From an uncultured Oscillospiraceae bacterium (GTDB taxonomy: Bacteria; Bacillota; Clostridia; Oscillospirales; Oscillospiraceae), in the NCBI GenBank assembly GCA_934511165.1, contig CAKSWA010000007.1, forward strand, positions 1 through 60,211: a DNA stretch of 60,211 bases, in the 5' to 3' direction. Shown here piece after piece: positions 48,306-56,824 of this stretch. Under the pieces are notes generated by a model, which made no database searches, was not told the origin of the DNA, and was given only the letters and a program-made list of their open reading frames with translations. Within the stretch, counting starts at the first letter, position 1, and every line of letters begins with the position of its first letter. The position numbers were made by a program, and so were the translations under genes.

Positions 48306-49076
48306 TTAATATGCATCTTCCTCCGGCGCGGGAGGAACGAAGTTGTTAATGATGATCCAGCACATGACCGCCACGCCGATACCCCAGCCGCCGAGCACGG
48401 CGCGCGCGCCGAGAGAGACGCTGTCGGTGAGCGTGGCAAGGCTCGTCACCAGCGCGAGCATGCACGCGAAGATTGCCTGCCGGGGCTTGGCGCGATAGAA
48501 AAGATACGCGCTCAGCCGGAACACGGCAAGAAGGCACATCGCGATTGCGAGAATTTCCATGCCGTACTCCCAGAGGATCGGGTTTGCGGCGTTTTCCTTA
48601 TAGAACACCACGAGCCACAAGCAGAAGAACAGCACCGGCAGCACGCTCAGCGCCGCGCCGAAGCCGCCCCAGCGGGGGAGCTGCGGCATCATGGCGAGGA
48701 CGGGTGCGGACAAGATTCCCAGCAGTGCCGCGGCCTTCATGAGCGTGCTCTCTTCCTTGAAAAAGAGATACGCCGAGCCGAGCGCGGCGAGCGCCGCCAC
48801 GGCGATGAGGATCCAGCCGGTCTCGCGGTGCGGCAGGGCGAGCGCGTCCTCCGGCTCTTCGGGCGCGCAGTCGGTTTTCATGCGGCCCGAAAGCCACCAG
48901 AGTGCCGCCGCAACAAGGATAAGCACCGCGACAAGCAGCGTCGTGATCGGCGCGTGGAGCGTCGGCAGCCCGGTTTCAGCATCGAAAATTGTCTGCACCT
49001 GTAACCAGCGCAGCATGACGGCTGCCGCGGCGAACACGGTTCCCGCCATCGTATATGTCCATGCTTGTTTCTGCAT
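48306..49076 (-). CDS. Uncharacterised seven-helix membrane protein
   Basis: I place the start at 49076 (MQKQAWTYTMAG), after AGGACAGGGG; the frame is open further upstream but without a better start. The 256-residue protein has about seven hydrophobic segments, with a charged loop near residues 65-85 (RMKTDCAPEEPEDALALPHRE) and an acidic tail (PAPEEDAY). I do not recognise a family or catalytic motif. It is a single gene between the relic at 48.2 kb and the divergent SpoIID gene; sporulation linkage is possible but unsupported. Confidence 0.75.
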   Translation of the reverse strand: MQKQAWTYTMAGTVFAAAAVMLRWLQVQTIFDAETGLPTLHAPITTLLVAVLILVAAALWWLSGRMKTDCAPEEPEDALALPHRETGWILIAVAALAALGSAYLFFKEESTLMKAAALLGILSAPVLAMMPQLPRWGGFGAALSVLPVLFFCLWLVVFYKENAANPILWEYGMEILAIAMCLLAVFRLSAYLFYRAKPRQAIFACMLALVTSLATLTDSVSLGARAVLGGWGIGVAVMCWIIINNFVPPAPEEDAY

Positions 49077-49194
49077 AGGAAAGCCCCTGTCCTCATAGAG
49101 TTTCCCGTAAGTGCCGCTTGTCCGGCGCCGGGAACGAGGAAGTATGACTGGTATTTTATACTTCTTTTGGATTATCGTCAAGAGAGGGGTAACT

Positions 49195-50202
49195 ATGAAG
49201 CGCTGTGTGCTGATGAGTGTGTTGTCGCTGCTCTTTTCTCTGCTGCTGCCGGTATCGGTGCAGCACGCCGTTGGAGCCTCTATCGGCGAAGCCCCACCGG
49301 AGGCCTCCCCTGCCGCGTCTGCCGCGCCGGAGAGCGCCGCGGCCGTTTCCTCCGGGCTTGATGCTCTCACGGGCGTTACGCTGCTGCGCGGCGGCGCGGT
49401 GGAAACGCTCTCGATGGCGGAATACCTTCCGGGCGTCGTCGCCGGGGAGATGCCCGCATCCTTTGATCCGGACGCGCTGCGTGCGCAGGCCGTTGCGGCG
49501 CGAAGCTACGCGCTCGCGCGCATGCTCACTCCCCCGGCGGCGCACCCGCAATGCGCCCTCTGCGACAGCCCCGGCTGCTGCGAGGTGTATCTCACGGCCG
49601 AGGCGCGGCGCGAGCGCTGGGGCGAGCAGTACGATCTCTGGGAAACGCGGATTGAAGAAGCCGTACGCGAGACGGACGGGGTGTATCTCGTCTATGACGG
49701 CGAGCCGGTCGCCGCCTGCTTTCACGCCTCCAGCGCCGGGTATACCGAGAGCGGTGCCGCCGTGTGGGGCGGGGACGTGCCGTATCTCGTGAGCGTATCG
49801 AGCCCCGAGACGGCAGCGGACGTGCCGAACTTCGTCACGACCGCGGAGTTTTCCCCGGAGAGCTTCCGGGAAATCTTCCTTGCGGCGTACCCGGAGGCCG
49901 ACCTTTCCGCCCAGCCGCCGGAGTGGATCGGCGAGCGAACCGTTGATCCCAGCGGGCGCGTATCGTCCGTCCGCGTCGGGGATGTCTCTGTTCCGGGGAC
50001 GAAAATGCGCTCGATCTTCTCGCTGCGCTCGGCAAACTTCACGCTTGCCTGGACGGGACGCAGCTTTCTCTTCACCGTTTCGGGCAGCGGCCACGGCGCG
50101 GGCATGAGCCAGTACGGAGCGAACGTCATGGCGAAAAACGGCTCGACATGGCGGGAGATTTTAGCGCACTACTACCCCGGCACGTCGCTCACGACGCCGT
50201 GA
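49195..50202 (+). CDS. spoIID: SpoIID/LytB-domain sporulation protein
   Basis: The 335-residue protein has a signal/anchor segment (about 3-25), an Ala/Pro linker and a SpoIID domain. The domain is marked by AEYLPGVVAGEMPASFDPDALRAQAVAARSYAL (with the catalytic Glu in GEMP), CCEVYLT, CFHASSAGYTESGAAVWGGDVPYLVSV and SGSGHGAGMSQYGANVMA. SpoIID is a lytic transglycosylase that thins septal peptidoglycan during engulfment. This single copy, with SpmA/SpmB nearby, supports a spore former, though related LytB proteins occur in vegetative cells. The start follows AGAGGGG. It converges with clpC, overlapping it by 14 bp. Confidence 0.9.
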   Translation: MKRCVLMSVLSLLFSLLLPVSVQHAVGASIGEAPPEASPAASAAPESAAAVSSGLDALTGVTLLRGGAVETLSMAEYLPGVVAGEMPASFDPDALRAQAVAARSYALARMLTPPAAHPQCALCDSPGCCEVYLTAEARRERWGEQYDLWETRIEEAVRETDGVYLVYDGEPVAACFHASSAGYTESGAAVWGGDVPYLVSVSSPETAADVPNFVTTAEFSPESFREIFLAAYPEADLSAQPPEWIGERTVDPSGRVSSVRVGDVSVPGTKMRSIFSLRSANFTLAWTGRSFLFTVSGSGHGAGMSQYGANVMAKNGSTWREILAHYYPGTSLTTP

Positions 50203-52657
50203 GCGCGCCCTTCGCGCGCACCGCGACATGGCCTTCCCCGTCCACGATCGCCTCTGCCTCGCCGCCGGAGGAAAGCTCTCCGGTGAGCAGCGCCTCGGCG
50301 AGAGGGTCTTCAAGCTGCGTCTGCACCGTGCGGCGCAGGGGGCGCGCGCCGTAGTCCGGATCGTACCCCGCCTCGGCAAGCTTGGCGATTGCCTCTTCCG
50401 TTACGGTGAGATGCACGCCGAGCGCGGCGGCACGCAGCGCCACCGTCTGCACCATGTTCCCGGCGATGACGCGGATGTCCTCGCCGGTGAGCCGGTGGAA
50501 CACGATGATCTCGTCAATGCGGTTCAAAAACTCCGGGCGGAACGTCTTTTTGAGTTCGGCGGTCACCGCCTCGCGGATTTCGGCATAGCTCCGCTCCGGC
50601 GTGCCATCCAGCCCGGAGAAGCCGAGTGCGGTGCGGCGGTCGGTGATGGCGCGCGCACCGATGTTCGATGTCATCACGATCACGGTGTTGCGGAAATCGA
50701 CCGTCCGCCCCTGCGAATCGGTGAGCCGCCCATCGTCCATGATCTGGAGCAGCAAATTGAATACGTCCTCGTGCGCTTTTTCGATCTCGTCGAAGAGCAC
50801 GACGCTGTAGGGCTTGCGGCGCACCTTTTCGGTGAGCTGGCCGCCCTCGTCAAAGCCGACGTAGCCCGGAGGCGAGCCGATGAGCTTTGATACCGTGTGC
50901 TTTTCCATATACTCGGACATATCGACGCGGATCATGGCGTTCTCGTCGCCGAACATCGCCTCGGCAAGCGCGCGGCAAAGCTCCGTCTTGCCGACGCCCG
51001 TGGGGCCGAGAAAGAGAAAGCTCCCGACGGGCCGGTGCGGGTCCTTGAGCCCGACTCTGCCGCGCCGGATGGCGCGCGCCACCGCCGCGACCGCTTCGTT
51101 CTGCCCGATCACGCGGCGGTGCAGCACATCTTCCATGTGCAGCAGCCGCTCGCTCTCGCTCTCGGTGAGACTCGTGACGGGGATGCCCGTCCAGCCGGAG
51201 ACGACCGCGGCAATATCCTCGGCGGATACGACGCCGCGGTGGCCGCCGCGCTCGGCGTCCCATTCGCCGCGCGCCTTTTCGAGTGCGCCGCGCTCGGAGC
51301 GCTCGCGGTCGCGCAGCTGCGCGGCGAGCTCATAATCCTGCGCTCGGACGGCCTCTTCCTTCTGCGCGGCGAGCGTAGAAAGCTTCGCTTCGATGGTTTT
51401 CATCTCATCCGGGGCGGTCAGATTTTCCATGCGCACGCGCGACGCCGCCTCGTCCACGAGGTCGATGGCCTTGTCCGGGAGAAACCGGTCGCTGATATAC
51501 CGCATGGAGAGCTTCACCGCCGCGGCAAGCGCCTCGTCTGTGATCTTCAAGCCGTGGTGCGCCTCGTACCGGTCGCGAAGACCGCGCAAAATCTGGATAC
51601 TCTCCTCCTCGGTCGGCTCGGCGACCGTGACAGGCTGGAAGCGCCGCTCAAAGGCGGCGTCCTTTTCGATGTGCTTGCGGTATTCGGAAAGCGTCGTTGC
51701 GCCGACGATCTGAATTTCGCCGCGGCTGAGCGCGGGCTTTAAAATATTCGCCGCATCGATCGCGCCCTCCGCCGCGCCCGCGCCGATCACGGTATGCAGC
51801 TCATCAATAAAGAGCACAACGTCCTTCGCCTTGCTGACCTCCTTGAGAACATTTTTCAAACGGTCTTCAAAGTCGCCGCGGTACTTTGTCCCGGCGAGCA
51901 TCCCGGTGAGATCAAGCGATACGATGCGCTTATCGCGCAGATTTTCCGGCACCTCGCCGTGCGCCACGCGCTGGGCGAGGCCTTCGGCCACGGCGGTCTT
52001 GCCGACGCCCGGCTCGCCGATGAGCACCGGGTTATTTTTCGACCGGCGCGAGAGGATCTGGATGACGCGCGCGATCTCCTTATCGCGCCCGATCACGGGG
52101 TCGAGCTCGCCGCGCGCGGCCATCTCCGTGAGATCGCGGCTGTACTGGTCAAGATTTTTCGTCTCCGCATGGCGCACCGGCGCGCGCTGCCCAACGCCGC
52201 CGCTGCGCGCTGCGGCGCGGTAATCGCTCGAGGTGAAGCGGGCAAACACATCCGTATAGATTTTGTTGAGATCGCCGCCCGCCGTGATGAGCAGGTGCGC
52301 CGCGGTGTTCTCCGGCTCGCGCAATATGCCCATGAGCAGGTGCTCCGTGCCGACATAGCTGTGGCGCAGGCGGTTGGCCTCCGCCACGGCGATCTCGATG
52401 ACGCGCTTGCAGCGCGGCGTGAGCCCCTGCACCGGCATGCCCGGCGCGCCGCGGCCGACGGCCTTTTCGATGAGATCAAGCACAAGATCCTCCTCGAAGC
52501 CATTTTCGCGCAGCACGCGCGAGCCGAGGCCGTCGCTTTCGCGCACGATGCCGAGCAGAAGGTGCTCGGTGCCGATGTAGCTGTGCCCCAGCTCCATGGC
52601 GGCAGCACGCGCCTTTTCAATGGCGTTTCTCGCCTTTTCGGTAAATCGGTCGTTCAT
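50189..52657 (-). CDS. clpC: ClpC-type AAA+ protease ATPase subunit
   Basis: The 822-residue unfoldase, the normal ClpC length, starts at 52657 after GGAGACGACG. It has an N-terminal double Clp repeat (MNDRFTEKARNAIEKARAAAMELGHSYIGTEHLLLGI, repeated from about residue 80) and a first AAA domain (Walker A GEPGVGKT, Walker B VLFIDEL). A middle UVR-like segment (QKEEAVRAQDYELAAQLRDRE) and a second AAA domain (GPTGVGKT, VVLFDEIE) follow. It feeds substrates to ClpP. It lies downstream of mcsA but is separated from it by a terminator, and its own promoter is not obvious. Its last codons overlap the convergent SpoIID gene. Confidence 0.95.
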   Translation of the reverse strand: MNDRFTEKARNAIEKARAAAMELGHSYIGTEHLLLGIVRESDGLGSRVLRENGFEEDLVLDLIEKAVGRGAPGMPVQGLTPRCKRVIEIAVAEANRLRHSYVGTEHLLMGILREPENTAAHLLITAGGDLNKIYTDVFARFTSSDYRAAARSGGVGQRAPVRHAETKNLDQYSRDLTEMAARGELDPVIGRDKEIARVIQILSRRSKNNPVLIGEPGVGKTAVAEGLAQRVAHGEVPENLRDKRIVSLDLTGMLAGTKYRGDFEDRLKNVLKEVSKAKDVVLFIDELHTVIGAGAAEGAIDAANILKPALSRGEIQIVGATTLSEYRKHIEKDAAFERRFQPVTVAEPTEEESIQILRGLRDRYEAHHGLKITDEALAAAVKLSMRYISDRFLPDKAIDLVDEAASRVRMENLTAPDEMKTIEAKLSTLAAQKEEAVRAQDYELAAQLRDRERSERGALEKARGEWDAERGGHRGVVSAEDIAAVVSGWTGIPVTSLTESESERLLHMEDVLHRRVIGQNEAVAAVARAIRRGRVGLKDPHRPVGSFLFLGPTGVGKTELCRALAEAMFGDENAMIRVDMSEYMEKHTVSKLIGSPPGYVGFDEGGQLTEKVRRKPYSVVLFDEIEKAHEDVFNLLLQIMDDGRLTDSQGRTVDFRNTVIVMTSNIGARAITDRRTALGFSGLDGTPERSYAEIREAVTAELKKTFRPEFLNRIDEIIVFHRLTGEDIRVIAGNMVQTVALRAAALGVHLTVTEEAIAKLAEAGYDPDYGARPLRRTVQTQLEDPLAEALLTGELSSGGEAEAIVDGEGHVAVRAKGALTAS

Positions 52658-52737
52658 ATTCGTCGTCTCCTTCCCCTGCCGATGGTTGACAGATTTTCCG
52701 TTTCTCAATCATCCGGAGCGGCAGAGCGCGTGGTTTT

Positions 52738-52770
52738 AAAAAAACGGAGCGGGTAAAAACCCGCTCCGTT
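52738..52770 (-). terminator. Terminator between mcsA and clpC
   Basis: The hairpin AACGGAGCGGGT/ACCCGCTCCGTT (52743-52770) is followed on the minus strand by a T-run of seven. It would end ctsR-mcsA transcripts before clpC, at the place where mcsB sits in many Firmicutes. Confidence 0.88.
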
Positions 52771-52794
52771 CCGATATATAAAGCTGCAAAGGCT

Positions 52795-53337
52795 TTATTT
52801 GTTTTCCATTTTCCGGATCATGTCGCGCAGCTCGATGGCCGTTTCAAAATCCTCTTCCTCGACGGCCTTGTGCATTTTGTGGCGCAGAGCGTTCAGCTCG
52901 CGGCGCTGCTCAAAAGCCTCCTCGGCGTTTTCCTCCGCCTCCGCCTCCAGCGGATAGGCGTCCTCGCGCACGCTCGGCTCCTCGCCCTTGTGACCCAGAG
53001 CTTCCTCGCCCTTCTCCTCGGCCTTTGCCTCGAGCGGGTCGGCCTCCTCGTGCATTTCGGCTTCCGGCTCATGCTCCGAGAGCGTCAGCAGCGGCTCGAA
53101 CATCTCGCCAATCGACGGCAGACGGCCAAAGCCGAAGAAATCAACGTCCGGCAGCAGAAAGCTGTCCATCATCTTGCCGAAGGAGGTCAGCATGCTGTTC
53201 GCCTCGTGCTCGAAGATCCTGTCCAGACCTTCCTTATGGGCGCATTCGGCGCACAGGTGCTTTTCCGTGGTCTTTCCGTTAATGGATTCCTTATAATAGA
53301 ACTGAGCTTCGTTCTTCTTGCAGATCTCGCATTTCAT
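52795..53337 (-). CDS. mcsA: McsA-like UVR-domain zinc protein
   Basis: The 180-residue protein has two N-terminal CxxC pairs (CEICKKNEA and CAECAHKEG, residues about 3-32), an acidic Glu/Ala-rich middle and a C-terminal UVR motif (RRELNALRHKMHKAVEEEDFETAIELRDMIRKME, about 143-178). McsA normally activates the arginine kinase McsB and supports CtsR regulation. No mcsB gene is present here, so McsA may act on ClpC directly. The start overlaps the ctsR stop (ATGA-type), so the two are coupled. The acidic middle, which contains two similar blocks (ADPLEAKAEEKGEEA and AYPLEAEAEENAEEA), is an internal duplication. Confidence 0.9.
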   Translation of the reverse strand: MKCEICKKNEAQFYYKESINGKTTEKHLCAECAHKEGLDRIFEHEANSMLTSFGKMMDSFLLPDVDFFGFGRLPSIGEMFEPLLTLSEHEPEAEMHEEADPLEAKAEEKGEEALGHKGEEPSVREDAYPLEAEAEENAEEAFEQRRELNALRHKMHKAVEEEDFETAIELRDMIRKMENK

Positions 53338-53816
53338 TGTAATGATCTCCTTTCAAAAAATCCGTCGGATGCTGTGGTGAGCAGCATTTGTTTGAATATG
53401 GATGAGCGCGCCGTCTTCCGGATCTCGACCGGAACGGCGTGGAGCGCCCGCTCGCTGACCGCCGCGGCGATCAGCCGGGCAAAGGGAACATCGAGCGCGC
53501 CGGCGTTCACGGCGTTGTGGAGCAGCGCGTCCGCCGTCGGCTTATCCAGCTCCCGGCCCACGGCGTTCACCGTGTGCATGATGAACTGGGAGGCATCCGG
53601 CTGCACGCGCGTGATGCGGATATATCCGCCGCCGCCGCGCCGCGACTCGACCATGTACCCGCGCTCGGGGCTGAACCGCGTGGCGATCACATAGTTGATC
53701 TGGCTCGGCACACAGCCGAAACGGTCGGCCAGAGAGCTTCGCTGCAGCTCCGCCGTTCCGTCCGCGCTTTCCAGCGCGTCCAGAATGAACCGTGCGATCC
53801 GATCACTTGTCCCCAT
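53334..53816 (-). CDS. ctsR: CtsR heat-shock repressor
   Basis: The 160-residue protein is the normal CtsR size. The N-terminal winged HTH runs IARFILDALESADGTAELQRSSLADRFGCVPSQINYVIATRFSPERGYMVESRRGGGGYIRI; the RGGGGYI tip is the characteristic glycine-rich wing and heat sensor. It represses clp genes at low temperature by binding GGTCAAA heptads. Such heptads lie between its -10 box and its start, so it autoregulates. It is the first gene of the ctsR-mcsA operon. Confidence 0.96.
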   Translation of the reverse strand: MGTSDRIARFILDALESADGTAELQRSSLADRFGCVPSQINYVIATRFSPERGYMVESRRGGGGYIRITRVQPDASQFIMHTVNAVGRELDKPTADALLHNAVNAGALDVPFARLIAAAVSERALHAVPVEIRKTARSSIFKQMLLTTASDGFFERRSLQ

Positions 53817-53845
53817 AGCGGCATCCCTTCCTTGATCAGGTTATC

Positions 53846-53911
53846 TTTGACTTTGACTTTCTTTAACCTTTTCTTTGACTGTATAATAGTCAAGAAACGT
53901 CAAATTCTCAA
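53846..53911 (-). promoter_or_regulatory. ctsR promoter with CtsR boxes
   Basis: On the minus strand TTGAGA (53906-53911) and TATTAT (53883-53888) are 17 bp apart. Downstream are AGTCAAA (53874-53880), GGTTAAA (53862-53868), AGTCAAA (53852-53858) and an overlapping AGTCAAA (53846-53852). GGTTAAA-GAA-AGTCAAA has the exact spacing of the CtsR consensus (heptad, three bases, heptad). Confidence 0.82.
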
Positions 53912-54052
53912 CTCCCTGAAACGCCCGCTTTGCGCCGAAAGCGGGAAATTCGGCGTTTTGTCTTTCCCCATCTCGCTCATTCGCATTATTTCTTCGTTTT
54001 TCTCGTATTTTCTCGCTTTTTAAAATTTTTCCGGCAGGGAAAAATTTTTGGG

Positions 54053-54080
54053 TTGCATTTTAAGGGATATATGTTACAAT
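54053..54080 (+). promoter_or_regulatory. Ferredoxin gene promoter
   Basis: TTGCAT (54053-54058) and TACAAT (54075-54080) have a 16-bp spacer, followed by AAAGAGGAGG before the start codon. Confidence 0.6.
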
Positions 54081-54112
54081 GCGGGTATCCCAAAAAGAGG
54101 AGGTACATACCA

Positions 54113-54280
54113 ATGTACGTCATTACCGACAGCTGCATTTCCTGCGGCACCTGCGCGAGCGTGTGCCCCTGCGACGCGATTTCCGAAGGCGCTGATCATT
54201 ATGAGATCAACCAGGACCTCTGCGCCCAGTGCGGTTCCTGCGCCAGCAACTGCCCCATCGAGGCCATCGAGGAGCAGTAA
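54113..54280 (+). CDS. 2[4Fe-4S] ferredoxin
   Basis: The 55-residue protein is the typical clostridial ferredoxin. Two cluster motifs are seen, CISCGTCASVCP and CAQCGSCASNCP, each CxxCxxCxxxCP, related by internal duplication. It carries low-potential electrons between oxidoreductases such as the PFOR encoded at 32-35.5 kb and hydrogenases or other acceptors. The start follows AGGAGG. Monocistronic, with its own promoter and terminator. Confidence 0.96.
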   Translation: MYVITDSCISCGTCASVCPCDAISEGADHYEINQDLCAQCGSCASNCPIEAIEEQ

Positions 54281-54320
54281 TCCTTCTTCGCTGCGGGAGG
54301 TGCCACTCCCGTGGCTCACA

Positions 54321-54370
54321 ACGGCGGTATGCCTGCCCATTCGGGCTTGTCATGCCGCCGTATTTATTTT
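54321..54370 (+). terminator. Ferredoxin gene terminator
   Basis: ACGGCGGTATG pairs with CATGCCGCCGT around an inner GCCC/GGGC stem, followed by ATTTATTTT. Its right arm overlaps the -35 box of the next gene's promoter. Confidence 0.8.
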
Positions 54371-54375
54371 ATAAT
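54347..54375 (+). promoter_or_regulatory. Promoter placed for a leaderless transcript
   Basis: TTGTCA (54347-54352) and TATAAT (54370-54375) are 17 bp apart. Only six bases separate the -10 from the ATG at 54382, so transcription should begin at or next to the start codon. No Shine-Dalgarno sequence is present. Confidence 0.65.
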
Positions 54376-54381
54376 GTACGC

Positions 54382-55059
54382 ATGAACTGGAATCTTTTTA
54401 CCGGCGAGCGCGCCGGAGCGGACGCGCTGCTGCTCGCCGGCTTTGCGAAAGACGCGCGCGGGATATGCGGCGCGGATCTCGGCTGCGGCAGCGGGATATT
54501 GCTTCTGCTGCTCCTGCTGGGGGACGACGCCCGGCATATGACAGGCGTGGAACTTCGCGAGAGCGCGGCGGAAAGCGCGCGGGAGAATCTGCGCGCCTTT
54601 GTGCTCGAAGCGCGCGGCGAGATTGTCTGCGCCGATTATCGGAGCGCACCGTTTGAAGCGGGAAGTCTCGATTTTATCGTATCGAATCCGCCGTACTTTC
54701 CGGCGGGACACGGGGCGGTATCGCCCGACGCGGCGCGCGCCGCGCAGCGCACCGAGAGCGCGACCGTTTTTGAGCTCTGCGCTGCCGCGGCGCGGTATCT
54801 CAAGCGCGGCGGGCAGTTTTTCCTCGTCCATCGTCTGGATCGTGAAAAGGACGTCCTCGCGGCGCTGCGAGAGGCTGATCTCACGCCGGTGCGCCGGCGG
54901 GACGTGTTCTCCGCGCCGGGAAAGCGCGCGCCCATCTTTCTTATCGAGGCTGTGAAGGATGCGCCGGAATGTGCCGTCCGTCACGAGAGCATCCTGCTGC
55001 GCGGCGCAGATGGCCGCGAAACCGAAGAATACCGGAAAATCTGCCATTGGGAGGCATAA
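54382..55059 (+). CDS. Class I SAM methyltransferase, TrmN6-like
   Basis: The 225-residue protein has the SAM-binding loop DLGCGSGILLLLLLL (about 32-46), an acidic residue after strand 2 (GVELRE) and the catalytic NPPYF motif of N6-adenine/N5-glutamine methyltransferases. Its closest match by layout is tRNA1(Val) A37-N6 methyltransferase (TrmN6/YfiC), which in Firmicutes often precedes rsmI, as it does here. The downstream rsmI start is 6 bp past its stop. No ribosome site precedes the ATG; the promoter location implies a leaderless mRNA. Confidence 0.88.
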   Translation: MNWNLFTGERAGADALLLAGFAKDARGICGADLGCGSGILLLLLLLGDDARHMTGVELRESAAESARENLRAFVLEARGEIVCADYRSAPFEAGSLDFIVSNPPYFPAGHGAVSPDAARAAQRTESATVFELCAAAARYLKRGGQFFLVHRLDREKDVLAALREADLTPVRRRDVFSAPGKRAPIFLIEAVKDAPECAVRHESILLRGADGRETEEYRKICHWEA

Positions 55060-55064
55060 GCTTT

Positions 55065-55916
55065 ATGGCCGGAACCTTGTATCTGGTGGGAACGCCCATC
55101 GGCAATCTGAACGATCTCTCCCCCCGCGCGATCGAAACGCTCAAGAGCGCAGACTTCATCGCCGCGGAGGATACGCGCGTCACCTTGAAACTCCTAAACC
55201 ACTTCGGCATCCGCCGTCCGCTCATCAGCTATTATGAGCACAACAAGGTGGAGAGCGCCGCCGTTATCCTTCCCCGGCTGCTCGGCGGAGAAAGCTGCGC
55301 GCTTGTCTCCGACGCGGGCATGCCCGCAATCTCCGATCCCGGCGAGGAGCTGGTACGGCTGTGCGGCGAGCACGGCATCACGGTATCGGCAGCGCCGGGG
55401 CCGAGTGCGGTCATCACGGCGCTCGCCATGTCCGGCCTTCCGACGCAGCGGTTCACGTTTGAGGGCTTTCTCTCCACATCGAACAAGTCCCGGAAGGAGC
55501 ATCTGGAAACGCTGCGGCACGAGCATCGGACGATCGTCCTCTACGAAGCGCCGCACAAGCTGGTGGAAACGCTCGGCGATCTTTACGACGTGCTCGGCGA
55601 CCGGGACATCGCGCTCGGGCGCGAGCTCACGAAGCTGCACGAGGAGATCGTCCGCACGACGATCGGCGCAGCGCTTGAAAAATACCGCGCCGAACGGCCG
55701 CGCGGGGAGTTTGTGCTCGTCATCCGCGGCGCGCCGGTCGAGAAGGGGCCGCGCCTCCCGCTTGAGGACGCGCTCGCGCTCGTGGAGGAATACCGCGCCG
55801 GGGGCATGAAACTCAAGGACGCGGCCAAGCGCGCCGCCGCCGAAACCGGCCAGAGCCGCAACGACCTTTACCACGCTGCGCTCGTGCGCGAAAAGGAAAA
55901 TGGCGCGGAGGAGTAA
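55065..55916 (+). CDS. rsmI: 16S rRNA (cytidine1402-2'-O)-methyltransferase
   Basis: The 283-residue protein has the tetrapyrrole-methylase-type fold with TLYLVGTPIGNLNDLSPRA at the N-terminus, AAEDTR, SDAGMPAISDPGEELV and the C-terminal helix-turn DAAKRAAAETGQSRNDLYHAAL. RsmI 2'-O-methylates C1402 of 16S rRNA in the decoding centre. The start follows GGGAGGC, which lies within the end of the upstream methyltransferase gene, so the two RNA methylases form an operon. Confidence 0.96.
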   Translation: MAGTLYLVGTPIGNLNDLSPRAIETLKSADFIAAEDTRVTLKLLNHFGIRRPLISYYEHNKVESAAVILPRLLGGESCALVSDAGMPAISDPGEELVRLCGEHGITVSAAPGPSAVITALAMSGLPTQRFTFEGFLSTSNKSRKEHLETLRHEHRTIVLYEAPHKLVETLGDLYDVLGDRDIALGRELTKLHEEIVRTTIGAALEKYRAERPRGEFVLVIRGAPVEKGPRLPLEDALALVEEYRAGGMKLKDAAKRAAAETGQSRNDLYHAALVREKENGAEE

Positions 55917-56003
55917 TTTTCGCTTTCCCTCAGCAAAGAAATATGTTATACTATCACCACAGAAATCCACCACCTACCCGGTTATAAGGAGGCTGCATCT
56001 TTT

Positions 56004-56594
56004 ATGGAAAAAAAGCGTATCATCACCATCGGACGTGAATTTGGCAGCGGCGGACGCACCATCGGCAAGGAAGTCGCCGAGCGGCTCGGCATCCCCTGCT
56101 ACGACCATGAGCTGATCGACCGGCTGGCCGAAGAGAGCGGGCTTTCCAAGGAATATATCACCAACGAGAGCGAATACGCCTCCCACAGCAGCTGGACGGC
56201 GGTGGCGTTTTCCTCGGTGCGTTCGTTCGGTGTGCCGTCCAACCAGGACTATCTCTGGGCGATCCAGCGCCGCATCATTCTCGAGCTTGGCCAGAAGGAA
56301 AACTGCGTGATCGTCGGCCGCTGCGCCGACGCCATTCTCGACAGCACCGCCGATCTTCTCAAGGTGTTCGTCCATGCCGACTTTGAAAAGCGTGCCAAGC
56401 GCATCGTGGAAAAGTACGGCGAGACCGAGGAGCCGACCGAGAAGCGCCTGCGCGACAAGGACAAGCGCCGCGCGCTCTACTACCAGTTCTACACCGATCT
56501 CGAATGGGGCAACATGAACCACTACCACATCATTCTCGATTCCGGCTCGCTCGGCATCGAAAAGTGTGTGGACGTTATCATCTCGCTCTACTAA
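56004..56594 (+). CDS. Cytidylate kinase-like protein
   Basis: The 196-residue protein matches the cytidylate-kinase-like family of clostridia. The P-loop is the family variant IITIGREFGSGGRTIGKEVAERLG, and it is followed by PCYDHELIDRLA, VIVGRCADAIL and the lid-like region RIVEKYGETEEPTEKRLRDKDKRRALYY. It is smaller and more divergent than Cmk, and the substrate is not certain. The start follows AAGGAGG. It stands alone with a terminator at 56615. Confidence 0.9.
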   Translation: MEKKRIITIGREFGSGGRTIGKEVAERLGIPCYDHELIDRLAEESGLSKEYITNESEYASHSSWTAVAFSSVRSFGVPSNQDYLWAIQRRIILELGQKENCVIVGRCADAILDSTADLLKVFVHADFEKRAKRIVEKYGETEEPTEKRLRDKDKRRALYYQFYTDLEWGNMNHYHIILDSGSLGIEKCVDVIISLY

Positions 56595-56614
56595 TAAAAT
56601 CCATAAACAAATTT

Positions 56615-56641
56615 GCGGCGCCGGTCTCCGGCGCCGCTTCT
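56615..56641 (+). terminator. Terminator after the cytidylate kinase-like gene
   Basis: GCGGCGCCGG pairs with CCGGCGCCGC around TCT, followed by TTCTTT. Confidence 0.82.
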
Positions 56642-56824
56642 TTATGGCCGCCCCAGGGGCGGCTCTTTTTGCGTAAAAATGCTACCGTGCGCAAATCTGC
56701 GCATTGCGTCCGTTTCGTGAGAATTTGCAAAAATCGACAATTTTCGCCATGGTTTTCTCTCGGAGGGCGATTTAAGATGAAATGTGACAAAGTTTTGCCA
56801 TCCGCCGAAAAGGGGGGGATTTCT

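Noticed and set aside
56777..56824. An upstream start (ATG 56777) for plsC
   Set aside because: It has a good GGAGGG site, but the 16 extra codons lack the GC-rich third positions of the gene and add no recognisable membrane or domain sequence. It remains a possible alternative.
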